Shown here piece after piece: positions 47,797 to 56,888 of a DNA stretch of 64,000 nucleotides (position 1 is its first letter; each line of letters begins with the position of its first letter). The notes under the pieces were generated by a model. The model saw only the letters and a program-made list of their open reading frames with translations. It did not search any database and was not told the origin of the DNA. This stretch comes from Clostridiaceae bacterium. Its GTDB lineage: Bacteria > Bacillota > Clostridia > Lachnospirales > Lachnospiraceae. Both the position numbers and the translations under genes were made by a program. The stretch is from NCBI GenBank assembly GCA_910575795.1, contig CAJTGE010000012.1, positions 62,001-126,000 on the forward strand. The letters are read 5' to 3'.

Positions 47797-48834
47797 TCAC
47801 CTTTCTTCCTGATTAAATGTATCCTCCAGTTGGCTCATTAGCGACCGAAGGGTTGATACCACCTTGTCATAATCCATCCGCTTGGGGCCTATGATCCCGA
47901 TCGTGCCCCGCAGGCCCCCGCCCAGTTCATAATTGGCGGTTACCACGCTGCAGTCCTTCATGGACTGCACCGGCGTCTCATTTCCAATATAAACCTGAAT
48001 TCCGTTCTTCTTCTCCGGATCCGCGTCATTTGACAAAAGCTCCTTTAAAATTTCCTTCTGCTCCAGCGTGCCCAGTAGCTGGCTGGCCCGCTCTCCGTCG
48101 CTCAGTTCCGGATATTTAAAAATATTCGTCGCGCCCTCGGTATAAATCTGCAGATCCTCCTCGTTGGCCCGGATGGCCTCCGCCACCTCATTCAGGACCA
48201 GATCCACCACCTCGCGCCTCGGGCCTGCCTGCTCCTTCATCCGGCTGATCACATCCAGGTTGATCTGCTCTATCGTCAGGCCGATCAGGCTGTTGTTTAA
48301 GAGGATATTCAGATTCAGGATATCCTCGTCCGTAAGCTCCGCGTCCAGGCGGGCAATGGAATTTTTGATGATGTTCCCTTCCAGGACCGTCACAATCAAA
48401 AGCTTTCCCGCCTCCACCCTGGAAAGCTGGATGAATTTCAGCTTCGTCCGGCGGTACTGCGGACCGCTGATCAGCGTGGCGTAATTGGTATTCACCGCCA
48501 GGAGCCTTGCGAGCTGTTTTAAAAGAAGCTCCACCCGGTCCACGCGCTGGATCACCATGTCGCGCGTCTGCGCCACTTCATGCTCCTTCTCCTGAATGAG
48601 CTGATCCACATAGAAGCGGTATCCCTTGTCAGACGGAATCCGCCCCGCCGAGGTATGAGGCTGCATGATGTACCCCATCTCCTCCAGATCCGACATCTCA
48701 TTCCGGATCGTCGCCGAGCTGAGCTGCAAATCCGAGTATTTTGATATGGTCCTGGAACCAACCGGCTCGCCCGTCTCGAGGTAAGTCTGGATAATGGCCT
48801 TCAGTATCCGTATCTTTCTCCCGTCCAGCCCCAT
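47797..48834 (-). CDS. hrcA: Heat-inducible transcription repressor HrcA
   Basis: The protein of about 345 residues has an N-terminal winged helix (GSRTISKYSDLQLSSATIRN, then the HTSAGRIPSDKGYRFYVD motif) and the GAF-like core of HrcA. It binds the CIRCE operator and represses the dnaK operon; GroEL helps it fold in known systems. The ATG at 48834 is chosen, with a GTG at 48843 as alternative next to the AAAGGA site. It is the first gene of the operon, and a CIRCE site 106 bases upstream makes the operon self-regulated. Confidence 0.97.
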   Translation of the reverse strand: MGLDGRKIRILKAIIQTYLETGEPVGSRTISKYSDLQLSSATIRNEMSDLEEMGYIMQPHTSAGRIPSDKGYRFYVDQLIQEKEHEVAQTRDMVIQRVDRVELLLKQLARLLAVNTNYATLISGPQYRRTKLKFIQLSRVEAGKLLIVTVLEGNIIKNSIARLDAELTDEDILNLNILLNNSLIGLTIEQINLDVISRMKEQAGPRREVVDLVLNEVAEAIRANEEDLQIYTEGATNIFKYPELSDGERASQLLGTLEQKEILKELLSNDADPEKKNGIQVYIGNETPVQSMKDCSVVTANYELGGGLRGTIGIIGPKRMDYDKVVSTLRSLMSQLEDTFNQEER

Positions 48835-48939
48835 GCGCCGCACATCCTTTCTTCCTTCGCCGGCCTTCCTGCTGCGCGCTGGCCTGTTCAGCTCTGACAG
48901 AAGACGCTGAACGGGGGAATGCCGGGTGCTTTGCTTTTG

Positions 48940-48966
48940 TTAGCACTCATTCATGTGGAGTGCTAA
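48940..48966. promoter_or_regulatory. CIRCE operator
   Basis: TTAGCACTC, nine bases, GAGTGCTAA: a perfect match to the CIRCE consensus bound by HrcA. It lies directly downstream of the promoter at 48981-49009 and upstream of hrcA. Confidence 0.97.
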
Positions 48967-48980
48967 CATCTACAATTGAT

Positions 48981-49009
48981 ACTATATTACTTGGCCGTGC
49001 GTTTGTCAA
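48981..49009 (-). promoter_or_regulatory. Promoter of the hrcA-grpE-dnaK-dnaJ operon
   Basis: On the minus strand a perfect TTGACA (49009-49004) and TATAGT (48986-48981) are 17 bases apart. The CIRCE site follows at 48966-48940 and covers the transcription start region. Confidence 0.85.
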
Positions 49010-49090
49010 CCTGTTTTTTTGATTTTTGCGGATTTTGCTGATTTTAATTTGTAAAGGCAGCCCAAAATCTCCTCATTTTCCCTCTTTTAC

Positions 49091-49118
49091 TTGACATTTA
49101 ACAGTTTTGTAATATAAT
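49091..49118 (+). promoter_or_regulatory. Promoter of the 3D-domain protein gene
   Basis: A perfect TTGACA (49091-49096) and TATAAT (49113-49118) are 16 bases apart, about 40 bases upstream of the start codon. With the CIRCE site and heat-shock promoter, this accounts for the 48835-49157 gap. Confidence 0.8.
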
Positions 49119-49157
49119 AGTAATGTATCTATTAATTAACGGATTGTGAGGAACATC

Positions 49158-49943
49158 ATGAAAGCAAGAGTAAGCCATGGATTATCCGCGGTTATTCTGG
49201 CTGTCTGTTTTGTACTGGTTGCCGCCTTCTCCTCCTTTGCCTCTGTGGACGGGGCGCTGTCGGAAGCAGGGGAGTCGGTTATCAGCGGATGGGCGGTCGA
49301 TGCGGAGCATCCTGACAAGAGCGTTCCTGTCGTCCTCTGTGTATACACAGACGGAAGTAAGGAACCGCAAGAACTTGTAAAAGTGACTGCAGACCAATAC
49401 CGTACTGACTTAACAAATTCTGCTGCGAATGGAAAACATGCATTCTCCTATCAGGTTGACTGGGACAAGCTCAAAGGGCAATCCTTTATAATTGAAGCCT
49501 ATGCTGAAACCGACGAGGGCAGAGTGCGCTTATACGGTTCTTTCCGATATACGAAAAAGGAAGCTGCTGTCACTGTTGTCGCCGCTGGTTCGGGGCCGGC
49601 CGGGGATGCCGGGCCGGGCTCCAAGGGAAAAGCTGACGATACGGCAAAGCGCGGCGCTCTCCTGGGGATTTTCGAGACGACTGCGTACTGCACATGCACG
49701 CAGTGCTGTCCGAATGGGACGGCTCTCACCTATTCCGGAACCGTTCCGCAAGCGAACCATACGATCTCGGCTGATATCACGAAATATCCTCTTGGAACCA
49801 AACTGATGATCGGCGATGTGGTCTATACCGTAGAAGATATCGGCTCCACGATCGTCGGCAACCGCCTTGACATCTATTTTCCGACCCACGAAGAGGCCCT
49901 GGCCTACGGGGTTCAGTCTGTCGAGGTGTATGCAGTGGAATAA
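49158..49943 (+). CDS. Secreted 3D-domain protein
   Basis: The 261-residue protein (ATG at 49158 with GAGGAA upstream; a GTG at 49146 is less likely) has a signal peptide ending near SSFAS (about residue 28). A small beta domain of about 85 residues follows (VISGWAVDAEHPDKSVPVVLCVY), a module often attached to clostridial secreted proteins. After a Gly/Pro linker comes the C-terminal 3D domain (about 170-261), named for its aspartates. It includes AYCTCTQCC, SADITKYPLGTKL and VEDIGSTIVGNRLDIYF. Relatives include lytic transglycosylases of the MltA/YabE type, so peptidoglycan cleavage is likely but not proven. The CxCxxCC cluster fits 3D proteins of this group. Confidence 0.85.
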   Translation: MKARVSHGLSAVILAVCFVLVAAFSSFASVDGALSEAGESVISGWAVDAEHPDKSVPVVLCVYTDGSKEPQELVKVTADQYRTDLTNSAANGKHAFSYQVDWDKLKGQSFIIEAYAETDEGRVRLYGSFRYTKKEAAVTVVAAGSGPAGDAGPGSKGKADDTAKRGALLGIFETTAYCTCTQCCPNGTALTYSGTVPQANHTISADITKYPLGTKLMIGDVVYTVEDIGSTIVGNRLDIYFPTHEEALAYGVQSVEVYAVE

Positions 49944-50019
49944 CGGATACAATCAGGCGGGGGAACTTCCTTCTGCCCGCCGCGCGGCCTGTGCGCATAT
50001 TCCCATGCGCAGGTCTGTG

Positions 50020-50062
50020 CATAAAAAGAGCGGAGGCGCGAATGCCTTCCGCTCTTTTTATG
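50020..50062. terminator. Bidirectional terminator between convergent genes
   Basis: A 15-bp perfect stem (CATAAAAAGAGCGGA/TCCGCTCTTTTTATG), extended inward by GGC/GCC, has T-runs in both directions. It separates the 3D-domain gene (plus) from the amidase (minus). Confidence 0.9.
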
Positions 50063-50067
50063 TGTCT

Positions 50068-50877
50068 TTACTCGTCCTCCACGTACCAGATCTCCTGCGC
50101 GCCGTTTTCCCGGCTGTGCCAGCACGCGCCCTCAAGCGGTCCCCCTGCCGTATTGTCCAGGAAATACCAGTCGCCCGGTTCGTCCCCTGACACGACGCGC
50201 TCCCCGTTCCAGCGCTGCCAGCCTGTGATCATCAGCCCGTCCCCTGTAAATAAATACCAGTGATGGTTGATCAAAAGCCATTTATTGGCCGCATATGTTC
50301 CGTCCGCCTGCATATAGCGGTAACGCCCGTTTTCAAGCCTTACCCATCCGGGCTCTGCCGGCGCGGGCGGCGTATGCAGGGCGTCCTTAAATGCCTCCCA
50401 GGTATGTCCTGTGTGATTATAGACAAACGGATTCGGGCATATCTTTCCGGTGACGTCATAATGGCGTATCACATGATCAGACCGAATATGGTACTTTTCC
50501 ATCAGCATCCGCGTCAGAGAAATGGCGGAGCGGACTGTGGCGTCCTCAAAATACCAGTCGCGGCTGTTTGCCGCCTTACTCCCTTTATTGCGCACGCACA
50601 GCTCAATACCGATGCTGTTGGAGTTGCGGCACTCGTCATGCCGGTACGATTTTGCGCCGCAGTGCCAGGCGATATCTTTCTCCTCAACGGACTGCCATAT
50701 TTCCCCCTCAAAGCCCACAAAATAATGGGCGCTGGCCCCGATATAGCGGCTGGCGTAATACTCGCAGTTCGCCTTCGCGCCCCCGGTGGCCCCCACATAG
50801 TGGATGACAATATAGCGGATGCGGGACGCAGAGCCGTTAGAATAATTATAGGGTGTCAGCAGTCGGTTCACATCCAT
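50068..50877 (-). CDS. N-acetylmuramoyl-L-alanine amidase with wall-binding repeats, no signal peptide
   Basis: The 269-residue protein has an N-terminal Amidase_2/PGRP domain. IRYIVIHYVGA (about 20-30) holds the first zinc histidine, and HVIRHYDVTGKICPNPF (about 134-150) holds the second histidine and the metal-binding cysteine. It would cut the bond between muramic acid and L-alanine in peptidoglycan. The C-terminal third (about 180-269) has wall-binding repeats such as NKWLLINHHWYLFTGDGLMI and GDWYFLDNTAGG. The lack of a signal peptide, and coupling to a 52-residue protein and an integrase, suggest a phage-type endolysin. GGAGGGG lies 8 bases upstream, and the start is 2 bases after the stop of the small gene. 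Confidence 0.9.
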   Translation of the reverse strand: MDVNRLLTPYNYSNGSASRIRYIVIHYVGATGGAKANCEYYASRYIGASAHYFVGFEGEIWQSVEEKDIAWHCGAKSYRHDECRNSNSIGIELCVRNKGSKAANSRDWYFEDATVRSAISLTRMLMEKYHIRSDHVIRHYDVTGKICPNPFVYNHTGHTWEAFKDALHTPPAPAEPGWVRLENGRYRYMQADGTYAANKWLLINHHWYLFTGDGLMITGWQRWNGERVVSGDEPGDWYFLDNTAGGPLEGACWHSRENGAQEIWYVEDE

Positions 50878-50879
50878 AA

Positions 50880-51038
50880 TCAGATCCCCTCCATTCTTCC
50901 GGCAAATCCCATCTCATCCACGTCAAAGCTTTCACGGAACTTCTTAAGCATCTCGGCGGACATCTCCTCCACCGTCTCCTGCAGCGCTTTGAGCTCGATT
51001 TTGGTCATCTCTTTGGTGTTGAAGCTTTTTAATGCCAT
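50880..51038 (-). CDS. Small protein of 52 residues upstream of the amidase
   Basis: An ATG at 51038 with AAGGA about 9 bases upstream opens a frame that ends 2 bases before the amidase start. The peptide begins MALKSFNTKEMTKIELKALQ and is rich in E, K and M. It is predicted mostly helical, with an amphipathic or coiled-coil look (heptad-like leucine and methionine spacing) and no membrane helix. I do not recognise it. Its position between the integrase and the amidase, with tight spacing on both sides, supports a real co-translated gene, perhaps an accessory to the amidase or integrase. No holin-like hydrophobic segment is present. Confidence 0.6.
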   Translation of the reverse strand: MALKSFNTKEMTKIELKALQETVEEMSAEMLKKFRESFDVDEMGFAGRMEGI

Positions 51039-51112
51039 AACACAGATCCTTTTTTCTGTTGTCTTTCTATATTTATGCGCCTTGTGGACATGATGTGCCT
51101 TTTTTCTGAAAC

Positions 51113-52240
51113 TTATTTCGCTTCATCCCTTCCCGGCATCTGCAATTCCTTCTCCCGTTCTTCCTCCTGCCTGCGCTGCTCCTCCTGCTCTCGCTGCTCC
51201 GCCTTCTCCCGGTTGCGCTTCTGCAGGGCCGCCTTTAAGCGCTCGATATGGTACTTTTTATATTCCATGGTGGAGTGGAAATAATAGTCCATGGTGATCT
51301 TGATATCCGAATGGCCCAGGATCTCGCTCAGCGTCTTTGGATCCATGCCCACTGTGATACAGCGCGTGGCAAAGGTGTGGCGCAGGGAGTGGAAATTTAA
51401 GTAGCGGACGCCCGCCGCCATGGTATATCTCCTGTACTGATACTGGAAGGTTCTCGGCTCCATGGGAAGCTGCGCATCGCCGGAGAGAAAAAACTGTTCC
51501 GGCTTCGACTTTTTTTCATATTCCCGGATATACGGAAGCAAAAAAGACGGCACCGGAACAAGGCGGTTGGAAGAATTGCTTTTTGGCGCTGTGATGATCA
51601 GATTGGAATGCGGCCCCAGGCCCGTATCCGAGGCCCTGGGAAGATTGGGAACGAAACCGTTTAAATTGCCCTTCACCCCCGCCGTTTCCCAGGCGCGGCT
51701 GGTGCGCGAAAGGCGCTGCGTCGTATATTTTACATGGATAAATCCTTCCTCTGTGTTCATATTTTCCCACTTCAGGGCGCAGATCTCCCCCAGTCGCAGC
51801 CCCGTGTACAGGCATAAATAAATGCCCACCGTGGTGATGTTGATATGGCGCTTCATATACGCCTCCAGCGTCTGCTGCTCCTCCTCCGAATACACCTGCA
51901 CCACATTTTTCTGTTTCTTAAGGCCCGGAAAGATATGCACCTCCTGCCCGATCAGGCGCCTCTGATAGGCGTCGTTCATCACGGCATTGACAATCATAAT
52001 CATGCAGCGGATGCTGCCCTCTGACAGAAGCCCCTCCGCCTCCATCTGGAACAGGATCTCCCGGTATTCCTTTAAGCGGTCGATCGTGACCTCCTGCACG
52101 CATTCCCCCTGGAAATAGGGAATAATATACTTGCAGGACATCCGGTAGTATTTCACATACGTGGACGGCGCGCGCATGATCTTAATCTCCTCCAGCCAGG
52201 ACAGCAGAACCTCATTGAATTGTTTTTCTTCCTTTCTCAT
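51113..52240 (-). CDS. Tyrosine recombinase / phage-type integrase
   Basis: The 375-residue protein has the SAM-like N-terminal core-binding domain (about 1-115) and the catalytic domain. Active-site residues are visible: Arg in YTGLRLGEICALKW (about residue 150), HSLRHTFATR (about 284-293, His and Arg), GHSDIKITMDYYFH (about 307-320, His and the tyrosine nucleophile). A Lys-rich/Glu-rich C-terminal helix (about 340-375, NREKAEQREQEEQRRQEEE) is a coiled coil. GGAGG lies 8 bases before the ATG. No excisionase, repeats or att sites were recognised. The small gene and amidase follow in the same direction without a terminator. Confidence 0.9.
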   Translation of the reverse strand: MRKEEKQFNEVLLSWLEEIKIMRAPSTYVKYYRMSCKYIIPYFQGECVQEVTIDRLKEYREILFQMEAEGLLSEGSIRCMIMIVNAVMNDAYQRRLIGQEVHIFPGLKKQKNVVQVYSEEEQQTLEAYMKRHINITTVGIYLCLYTGLRLGEICALKWENMNTEEGFIHVKYTTQRLSRTSRAWETAGVKGNLNGFVPNLPRASDTGLGPHSNLIITAPKSNSSNRLVPVPSFLLPYIREYEKKSKPEQFFLSGDAQLPMEPRTFQYQYRRYTMAAGVRYLNFHSLRHTFATRCITVGMDPKTLSEILGHSDIKITMDYYFHSTMEYKKYHIERLKAALQKRNREKAEQREQEEQRRQEEEREKELQMPGRDEAK

Positions 52241-52416
52241 TTGTACATCCTCCGTAAAATTTTTGATTGCCTTTTACAAGGACACGAAATGCCTGCCCCC
52301 TCTCCCCCCTGTCGCCAAACGGCAGGTTGTATCCGTGTTATCCGTTTGTTGATAAGCTCTATTATAAAGCAGGGAGTTTCGCGCGTGTTGCGCGGTTTGG
52401 GGGAGGGGAGGCAGGA

Positions 52417-52470
52417 GGAAAAAATAGGCTGTGAAAAATGGAGACAGAAGCGCTCCATTTTTTCACAGCC
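52417..52470 (-). terminator. Strong terminator ending the polysaccharide cluster
   Basis: A near-perfect 17-bp stem (GGCTGTGAAAAATGGAG with CTCCATTTTTTCACAGCC, 52427-52470) is followed on the minus strand by TATTTTTTCC. It lies about 50 bases past the stop of the last cluster gene. Confidence 0.8.
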
Positions 52471-52521
52471 CATTAAGCGATTTTTATATTATCGTGCGGC
52501 AGTTCAGAACTATAAATGCTG

Positions 52522-54258
52522 TTATTTATAGAGCCCCAGCTCAATCACCGGCTTCCCGCTGCCAAACCTGTCCTCCGCCCACAGCGCGGACTCCTCCGGC
52601 GCTCCGCAGAGGATAAGGTAATCAAAATTGCCCCACTCCTCTTCCACACGTTCCAGCTCTCCTGCGCGGCTTACATCGCGCACCGAAAGGCGTTTTGGCA
52701 GGAGCAGATACTTTGACATATAATGCAAATATCCCGTATCCCCTGACGTTATCACCATATACGATCCGCCTGACGGAATATGGTAATCGCGGATCAGCGC
52801 GTCATATGTCAACCGAGTCTGACCCATCTCCTGCTTTTTATAATAGCTCCAGTTAGGTTTCAGCATATGCTGTGATCCCGCGATGCACAAAGCCAGAACT
52901 GCTGCGCGGCGCCCTCTTTTCCCAGCGCCCTCCCACCGGTTCACAGCCTCCATTGTCAGAATCCACGCGATCCCGGCGATGAATATCAGAATTGTACGGT
53001 TATAACGATCATAGCTCGCCAAAACGGCTGCTTCCCCAAGCGGCATTGAAAACAGATACATTCCCAGTATGCCGAGCTGATACAGGAAATAGGCCGCAAA
53101 GGCAGTAAGCGCCAGCCTTATTTCTCCCCTGTCTGTTTTTTGCCTCCTGTTTTGCAGCGCCAGCAGCAGAACAAGGAACAACAGGACAACTAAAGCCGGG
53201 TTAGACAGGGTAAACACGCGATCCCAGACAGAACGGGCAATCATCTTTAAATCATCCGCGCTCTTCTCCCCAAAAACCGCCCTGAAATTCCGGATAGACA
53301 TGGAATGCTTGGCCAACAGGCCCTTTTCAAAAACCAGGCTGACATGCTTTTTCCACAGGACAAGCGCGGCCAGGGGACAAAAAAGAGGCGCGGCCAGCTC
53401 CCTCACCGCTTCCCTGGCTCTTCCCCCATGGCACAAAATCAGGTAAAGCAGAATAATGCACACAAATAAAACACCGCTGTTTTTTATAGTGACCAGAAAC
53501 GTCGTAAACGCCGCTATATACCAGGTCTTCCCTTTCAGCCCGCCGCCCGCCTGCGCCCCGCGGCAACAGGCGCAGAATGCCAGCCCGGCCAGAGCGGCAA
53601 GAGGTAACTGAGTGTCAACCAGCAGATCATAAAGCGGCATATTGCCGGCCAGAAGCATCACAGCTAAAACAGCGGCCATCAGGATACGGACGGGCTGCTT
53701 TCCCGCAAACGCAAACAGGCACGCCGCCATTCCGGCCATAAAAATTGCCTGCGCATACATCTGCAGCCACTCCGGCCCGATACCGGCGGCCTTTACAATA
53801 TAGTAGATAAAGGCCGCGCTTCCGGGCGGGTATGACTGGAACATAATATTCGTATCCAGAAAATTGGGAAAACGGTTTTCGGCCAGCATCACCTTGACCA
53901 CAAGCGCCCAATGGCTGAAATTATCATAATGCAGGAATTTGTCATGGTAAAGCAGTACAAACAGAAACACGCCCATCAGACCGAAAAAGATCGTTCCCGC
54001 AGTAACCGTCTCCCGGAACGGCTCCTTGGCCCTCACAGAGCGGATTCCCAGAGCGATCCCGGATACATACAGCGCAAACGCCGTTTCCGGCATCAAATTC
54101 AAAATACCTGCCAGGAACAGGAGGCTTCCGGCCGCTGAGAAGATGACGGCAATACCAAATTCCGGCCGGATCCGCTTCGCGAGCAGCCGCAGATAACCGT
54201 AAAACGAGAATATGAGCCCGGCCATCCGCAGCAAAACCGCCGCATGATCCATGTTCAT
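52522..54258 (-). CDS. Polytopic membrane protein, probable GT-C type glycosyltransferase
   Basis: The 578-residue protein has about twelve hydrophobic segments and a C-terminal soluble part (about 470-578). An acidic pair with aromatic context (HYDNFSHWALVVKVMLAENRF, about 110-130) in the first large loop resembles the conserved region of GT-C enzymes that use polyprenyl-phosphate sugars. No family-specific signature is certain. It is the last gene of the polysaccharide cluster and starts next to the stop of the GT2-GtrA gene; the G10 tract there may serve as part of its ribosome site. A role in decorating the surface polymer with a sugar delivered by the GT2-GtrA protein is inferred. Confidence 0.65.
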   Translation of the reverse strand: MNMDHAAVLLRMAGLIFSFYGYLRLLAKRIRPEFGIAVIFSAAGSLLFLAGILNLMPETAFALYVSGIALGIRSVRAKEPFRETVTAGTIFFGLMGVFLFVLLYHDKFLHYDNFSHWALVVKVMLAENRFPNFLDTNIMFQSYPPGSAAFIYYIVKAAGIGPEWLQMYAQAIFMAGMAACLFAFAGKQPVRILMAAVLAVMLLAGNMPLYDLLVDTQLPLAALAGLAFCACCRGAQAGGGLKGKTWYIAAFTTFLVTIKNSGVLFVCIILLYLILCHGGRAREAVRELAAPLFCPLAALVLWKKHVSLVFEKGLLAKHSMSIRNFRAVFGEKSADDLKMIARSVWDRVFTLSNPALVVLLFLVLLLALQNRRQKTDRGEIRLALTAFAAYFLYQLGILGMYLFSMPLGEAAVLASYDRYNRTILIFIAGIAWILTMEAVNRWEGAGKRGRRAAVLALCIAGSQHMLKPNWSYYKKQEMGQTRLTYDALIRDYHIPSGGSYMVITSGDTGYLHYMSKYLLLPKRLSVRDVSRAGELERVEEEWGNFDYLILCGAPEESALWAEDRFGSGKPVIELGLYK

Positions 54259-55335
54259 TCAGAATACCCCCCCCCCGAATACCCAGGCGCGCTGAACCTG
54301 GTAGCTTATGAGAAACAGGATGCTGTCCACCGCCATTTTTTCTATCAGCTCGTTTCCATTAAACATAAGATGAACCGCCGATACGGCGCATGCGGAGAGG
54401 ATCATCTGCACAGCGCAGAGCGCATAGTATTTCCCCATCTGCCCAAACAACCTTCCGTTACTTTTAAAAACCAGCCGTTTGTTTACGGTAAAATTGTAAA
54501 CGGATGACAGGGCCCTGGCCAGGATCGTTGACGCGGCGATCCGCAGAGAATCATCCGCGGCCCCGAACACAGGCAGAAAAAGCCAAAATAAGGCCAGATC
54601 CAGTATAGATGCCGAGGCGGATGACAGAATATATGTAAAAAAGCCTTTCAGTATCACCCGGTAAATCCGGATCGAATCCGCTACCGGCCGGAAATGCGTC
54701 TCGCTGTTATGGTCAAAATATACGGTCTGGATGGGGCACGCCTCGATCCGCTGCCGGTGGAGCGCGCCGTAAATCAGCATATTCATCTCATATTCAAAAC
54801 GCTCCCCGTCCAGCTTACAGTATTCCGCTAAAAACGCCATGGGAACCGCCCGGAGGCCGGTCTGGGTGTCGCATACCCGCACCCCATACAGGAAATGAAA
54901 CACAAGGCCCGTCAGCTTATTTCCATAGCGGCTCTTAAAGGGAACCTCGTTCCCGTTAAAATCCCTGGTCCCCAGAATGAGGGACGGGCCCTGCGCCTGC
55001 CGCGTCAGCATATCCCGGAGCCTTATTACGTCCTCCACGGTATGCTGCCCGTCCGAATCAACGGTGATCACGCCCTGAACCTCGTTATTCCAGTTTGCCA
55101 GAACATAATTAAACGCATCTTTCAGCGCCCGGCCCTTCCCGAGATTAACCGCGTGACGAAAGATGGTCACCTCACCGAGCCGGCCCAATGCATGGAAGAT
55201 GTGCCGCCTGTCACTGGCGCTCCCGTCGTCAATGACGAGTATGCGGTGAAAGCCCCGGCGGATCAGCTCCTCTGTGTACGGGATCAGGGCGTCCGGCGGA
55301 TTATACGCAGGGATGATGATTGCAGTCTGGTACAT
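54259..55335 (-). CDS. GT2 polyprenyl-phosphate glycosyltransferase fused to GtrA flippase domain
   Basis: Residues about 1-225 form a GT2 domain with AIIIPAYNPP, VIDDGS (about 35-40) and the acceptor DXD-like TVDSDGQH (about 92-99). Residues about 235-358 form a four-helix GtrA domain (SVYNFTVNKRLVF is the family hallmark). Such fusions make a polyprenyl-phosphate sugar and help flip it, and a GT-C transferase then uses it, here likely the next gene. AAAGGAG lies 9 bases before the ATG. The end is odd: a G10 tract makes the last residues WVFGGGVF just before the stop, so length changes in that tract would alter the C-terminus. Confidence 0.88.
   Translation of the reverse strand: MYQTAIIIPAYNPPDALIPYTEELIRRGFHRILVIDDGSASDRRHIFHALGRLGEVTIFRHAVNLGKGRALKDAFNYVLANWNNEVQGVITVDSDGQHTVEDVIRLRDMLTRQAQGPSLILGTRDFNGNEVPFKSRYGNKLTGLVFHFLYGVRVCDTQTGLRAVPMAFLAEYCKLDGERFEYEMNMLIYGALHRQRIEACPIQTVYFDHNSETHFRPVADSIRIYRVILKGFFTYILSSASASILDLALFWLFLPVFGAADDSLRIAASTILARALSSVYNFTVNKRLVFKSNGRLFGQMGKYYALCAVQMILSACAVSAVHLMFNGNELIEKMAVDSILFLISYQVQRAWVFGGGVF
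54267..54276 (-). repeat. G10 homopolymer at the end of the GT2-GtrA gene
   Basis: Ten C on the plus strand (G on the coding strand) sit two codons before the stop and about 9 bases from the next start codon. One fewer G would move the stop so that it overlaps the next ATG as ATGA. Confidence 0.8.
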
Positions 55336-55353
55336 TGTAGTTTCTCCTTTGTT

Positions 55354-56820
55354 TCAGAATCGTTTTTCAAAACAGTGTGAATCTTTATCAAACGACGAAA
55401 ATATTTTCTTACCGCCGAACCCGGCCAAAATACAAATCATGATAATCATAAAATATCGTACTGCTGTATATGGATATATGAAAAATGAAGCAGATGAAAA
55501 CAAAATGACAAACATACTCATGCCCAATATGGCGCGATCATGAAACAGGCTGATTCCTCCCAGGTTGTCTCTGCAGATCTTTTTCATATAAAAATAGTGA
55601 GAAAAACCATAAATAATATAGCAAAATAATGTAGTATATCCCGCCGCTAAATATCCTGCTGCTTTTATAAAAATATAATTTGTCACCAGATTAACCAGCC
55701 CGGCCCAGGTGGAAGCCATTGCTATAAATTTCGTTTTCAGCGAAAAATGTTCCACAGGCGCGACGATGTTAAATAACAATATAAAAAACATGCTGCCGGC
55801 AACCGGAGGAATAACATAAATTCCTTCAAAATAATCCCTGGCAGCCATGATCATCATAACTTCCGGCGCCAGCAGAATAATCAATACGAGCAGCAGCATA
55901 TAAACCAGCAGAATATACGTTGTTATTCTTTTAATTCCGGAATACTGCTTTTTCTTAAGCCTCTGCAAAAGCCATGGGTTATACGAAGCCGCAAGCGCCT
56001 GATTTACAATCGACACAGCGCCCGCGCTGTTATAGGCAACCGAATAAATCCCCGCCTGCTCCGCGCTGCACATTGCCTTAATCATTATCCGATCCATCTG
56101 GTTTAAAAGAACCGTAGACAAAAAATGAGGAATCATAGGCAGGTTATACGCAATTGCAAATTTCCAATAAAAGCGGTTGAAAAGGCGGTGCGATTTCTTT
56201 ATAAATCCTGCATAACAGAAAACTCCCAAACAGGCCGTTATGATTAACAGGCCCCAGATTCTTGCATATGCTTTATCATCCACGCGCGTCACGGCATATA
56301 TGGAAAACAGTGTGCCTGCAAATGTATTTGCCAAAGTAATAAACACCATGTTTCTGTAATGATAAGCAAATCGTTCCCGGAGGGACCACATGGCAACCAC
56401 TGTGGTGAAAAAACACTGAAACACCATCAAAACAGCATATTTAAATTCCAGTTGGATAAAAGCCTCAAAATACCTATAAAATGATAAAAAAACAAGTGAA
56501 AAGAACAGGGTTGTTATAGTGCCAAGCCCTAAAAGCGCCGATTGATAGTTTTCTTTATCATGGAAATACTTAACAGTCCCCACATTGAAAATACTGTTTG
56601 AGACGCCAAATGTCACAAAGATAACCATAATCTGTTCCCATGAACTGTATACATTGGTAATCCCATACTCATACGTTGTTAATAATCTGGTAAATACAGG
56701 CGTCGTGATAAATGACAGCCCCTTTTGCAGGGCCGTGCAGAAGAAGAACCAAAATGATACCTTTATCGGCAGCGATAATTCCCTGTATTTTCTGGTAAAC
56801 CGCCTCCCGCAGCCTTCCAT
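55354..56820 (-). CDS. Wzx-like polysaccharide flippase (MOP superfamily)
   Basis: About 488 residues with twelve to fourteen hydrophobic segments, the size of oligosaccharide flippases. The start (about 10-45) matches the PST/Wzx opening (KVSFWFFFCTALQKGLSFIT, then TPVFTRLLTTYEYG), and MIKAMCSAEQAGIYSVAYN near residue 245 is the usual mid-protein block. It would move lipid-linked repeat units outward for polymerisation by the Wzy-like protein. The ATG at 56820 has AAGGAGG about 7-9 bases upstream; a GTG at 56829 is the alternative. This gene begins the AT-richer part of the cluster. Confidence 0.88.
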   Translation of the reverse strand: MEGCGRRFTRKYRELSLPIKVSFWFFFCTALQKGLSFITTPVFTRLLTTYEYGITNVYSSWEQIMVIFVTFGVSNSIFNVGTVKYFHDKENYQSALLGLGTITTLFFSLVFLSFYRYFEAFIQLEFKYAVLMVFQCFFTTVVAMWSLRERFAYHYRNMVFITLANTFAGTLFSIYAVTRVDDKAYARIWGLLIITACLGVFCYAGFIKKSHRLFNRFYWKFAIAYNLPMIPHFLSTVLLNQMDRIMIKAMCSAEQAGIYSVAYNSAGAVSIVNQALAASYNPWLLQRLKKKQYSGIKRITTYILLVYMLLLVLIILLAPEVMMIMAARDYFEGIYVIPPVAGSMFFILLFNIVAPVEHFSLKTKFIAMASTWAGLVNLVTNYIFIKAAGYLAAGYTTLFCYIIYGFSHYFYMKKICRDNLGGISLFHDRAILGMSMFVILFSSASFFIYPYTAVRYFMIIMICILAGFGGKKIFSSFDKDSHCFEKRF

Positions 56821-56888
56821 CCTGTCCACCTCCTTCTATACCGACGGACTCCGTTTCCCGGCCCGTGACTGCCGGGCAGCCTGGACGG

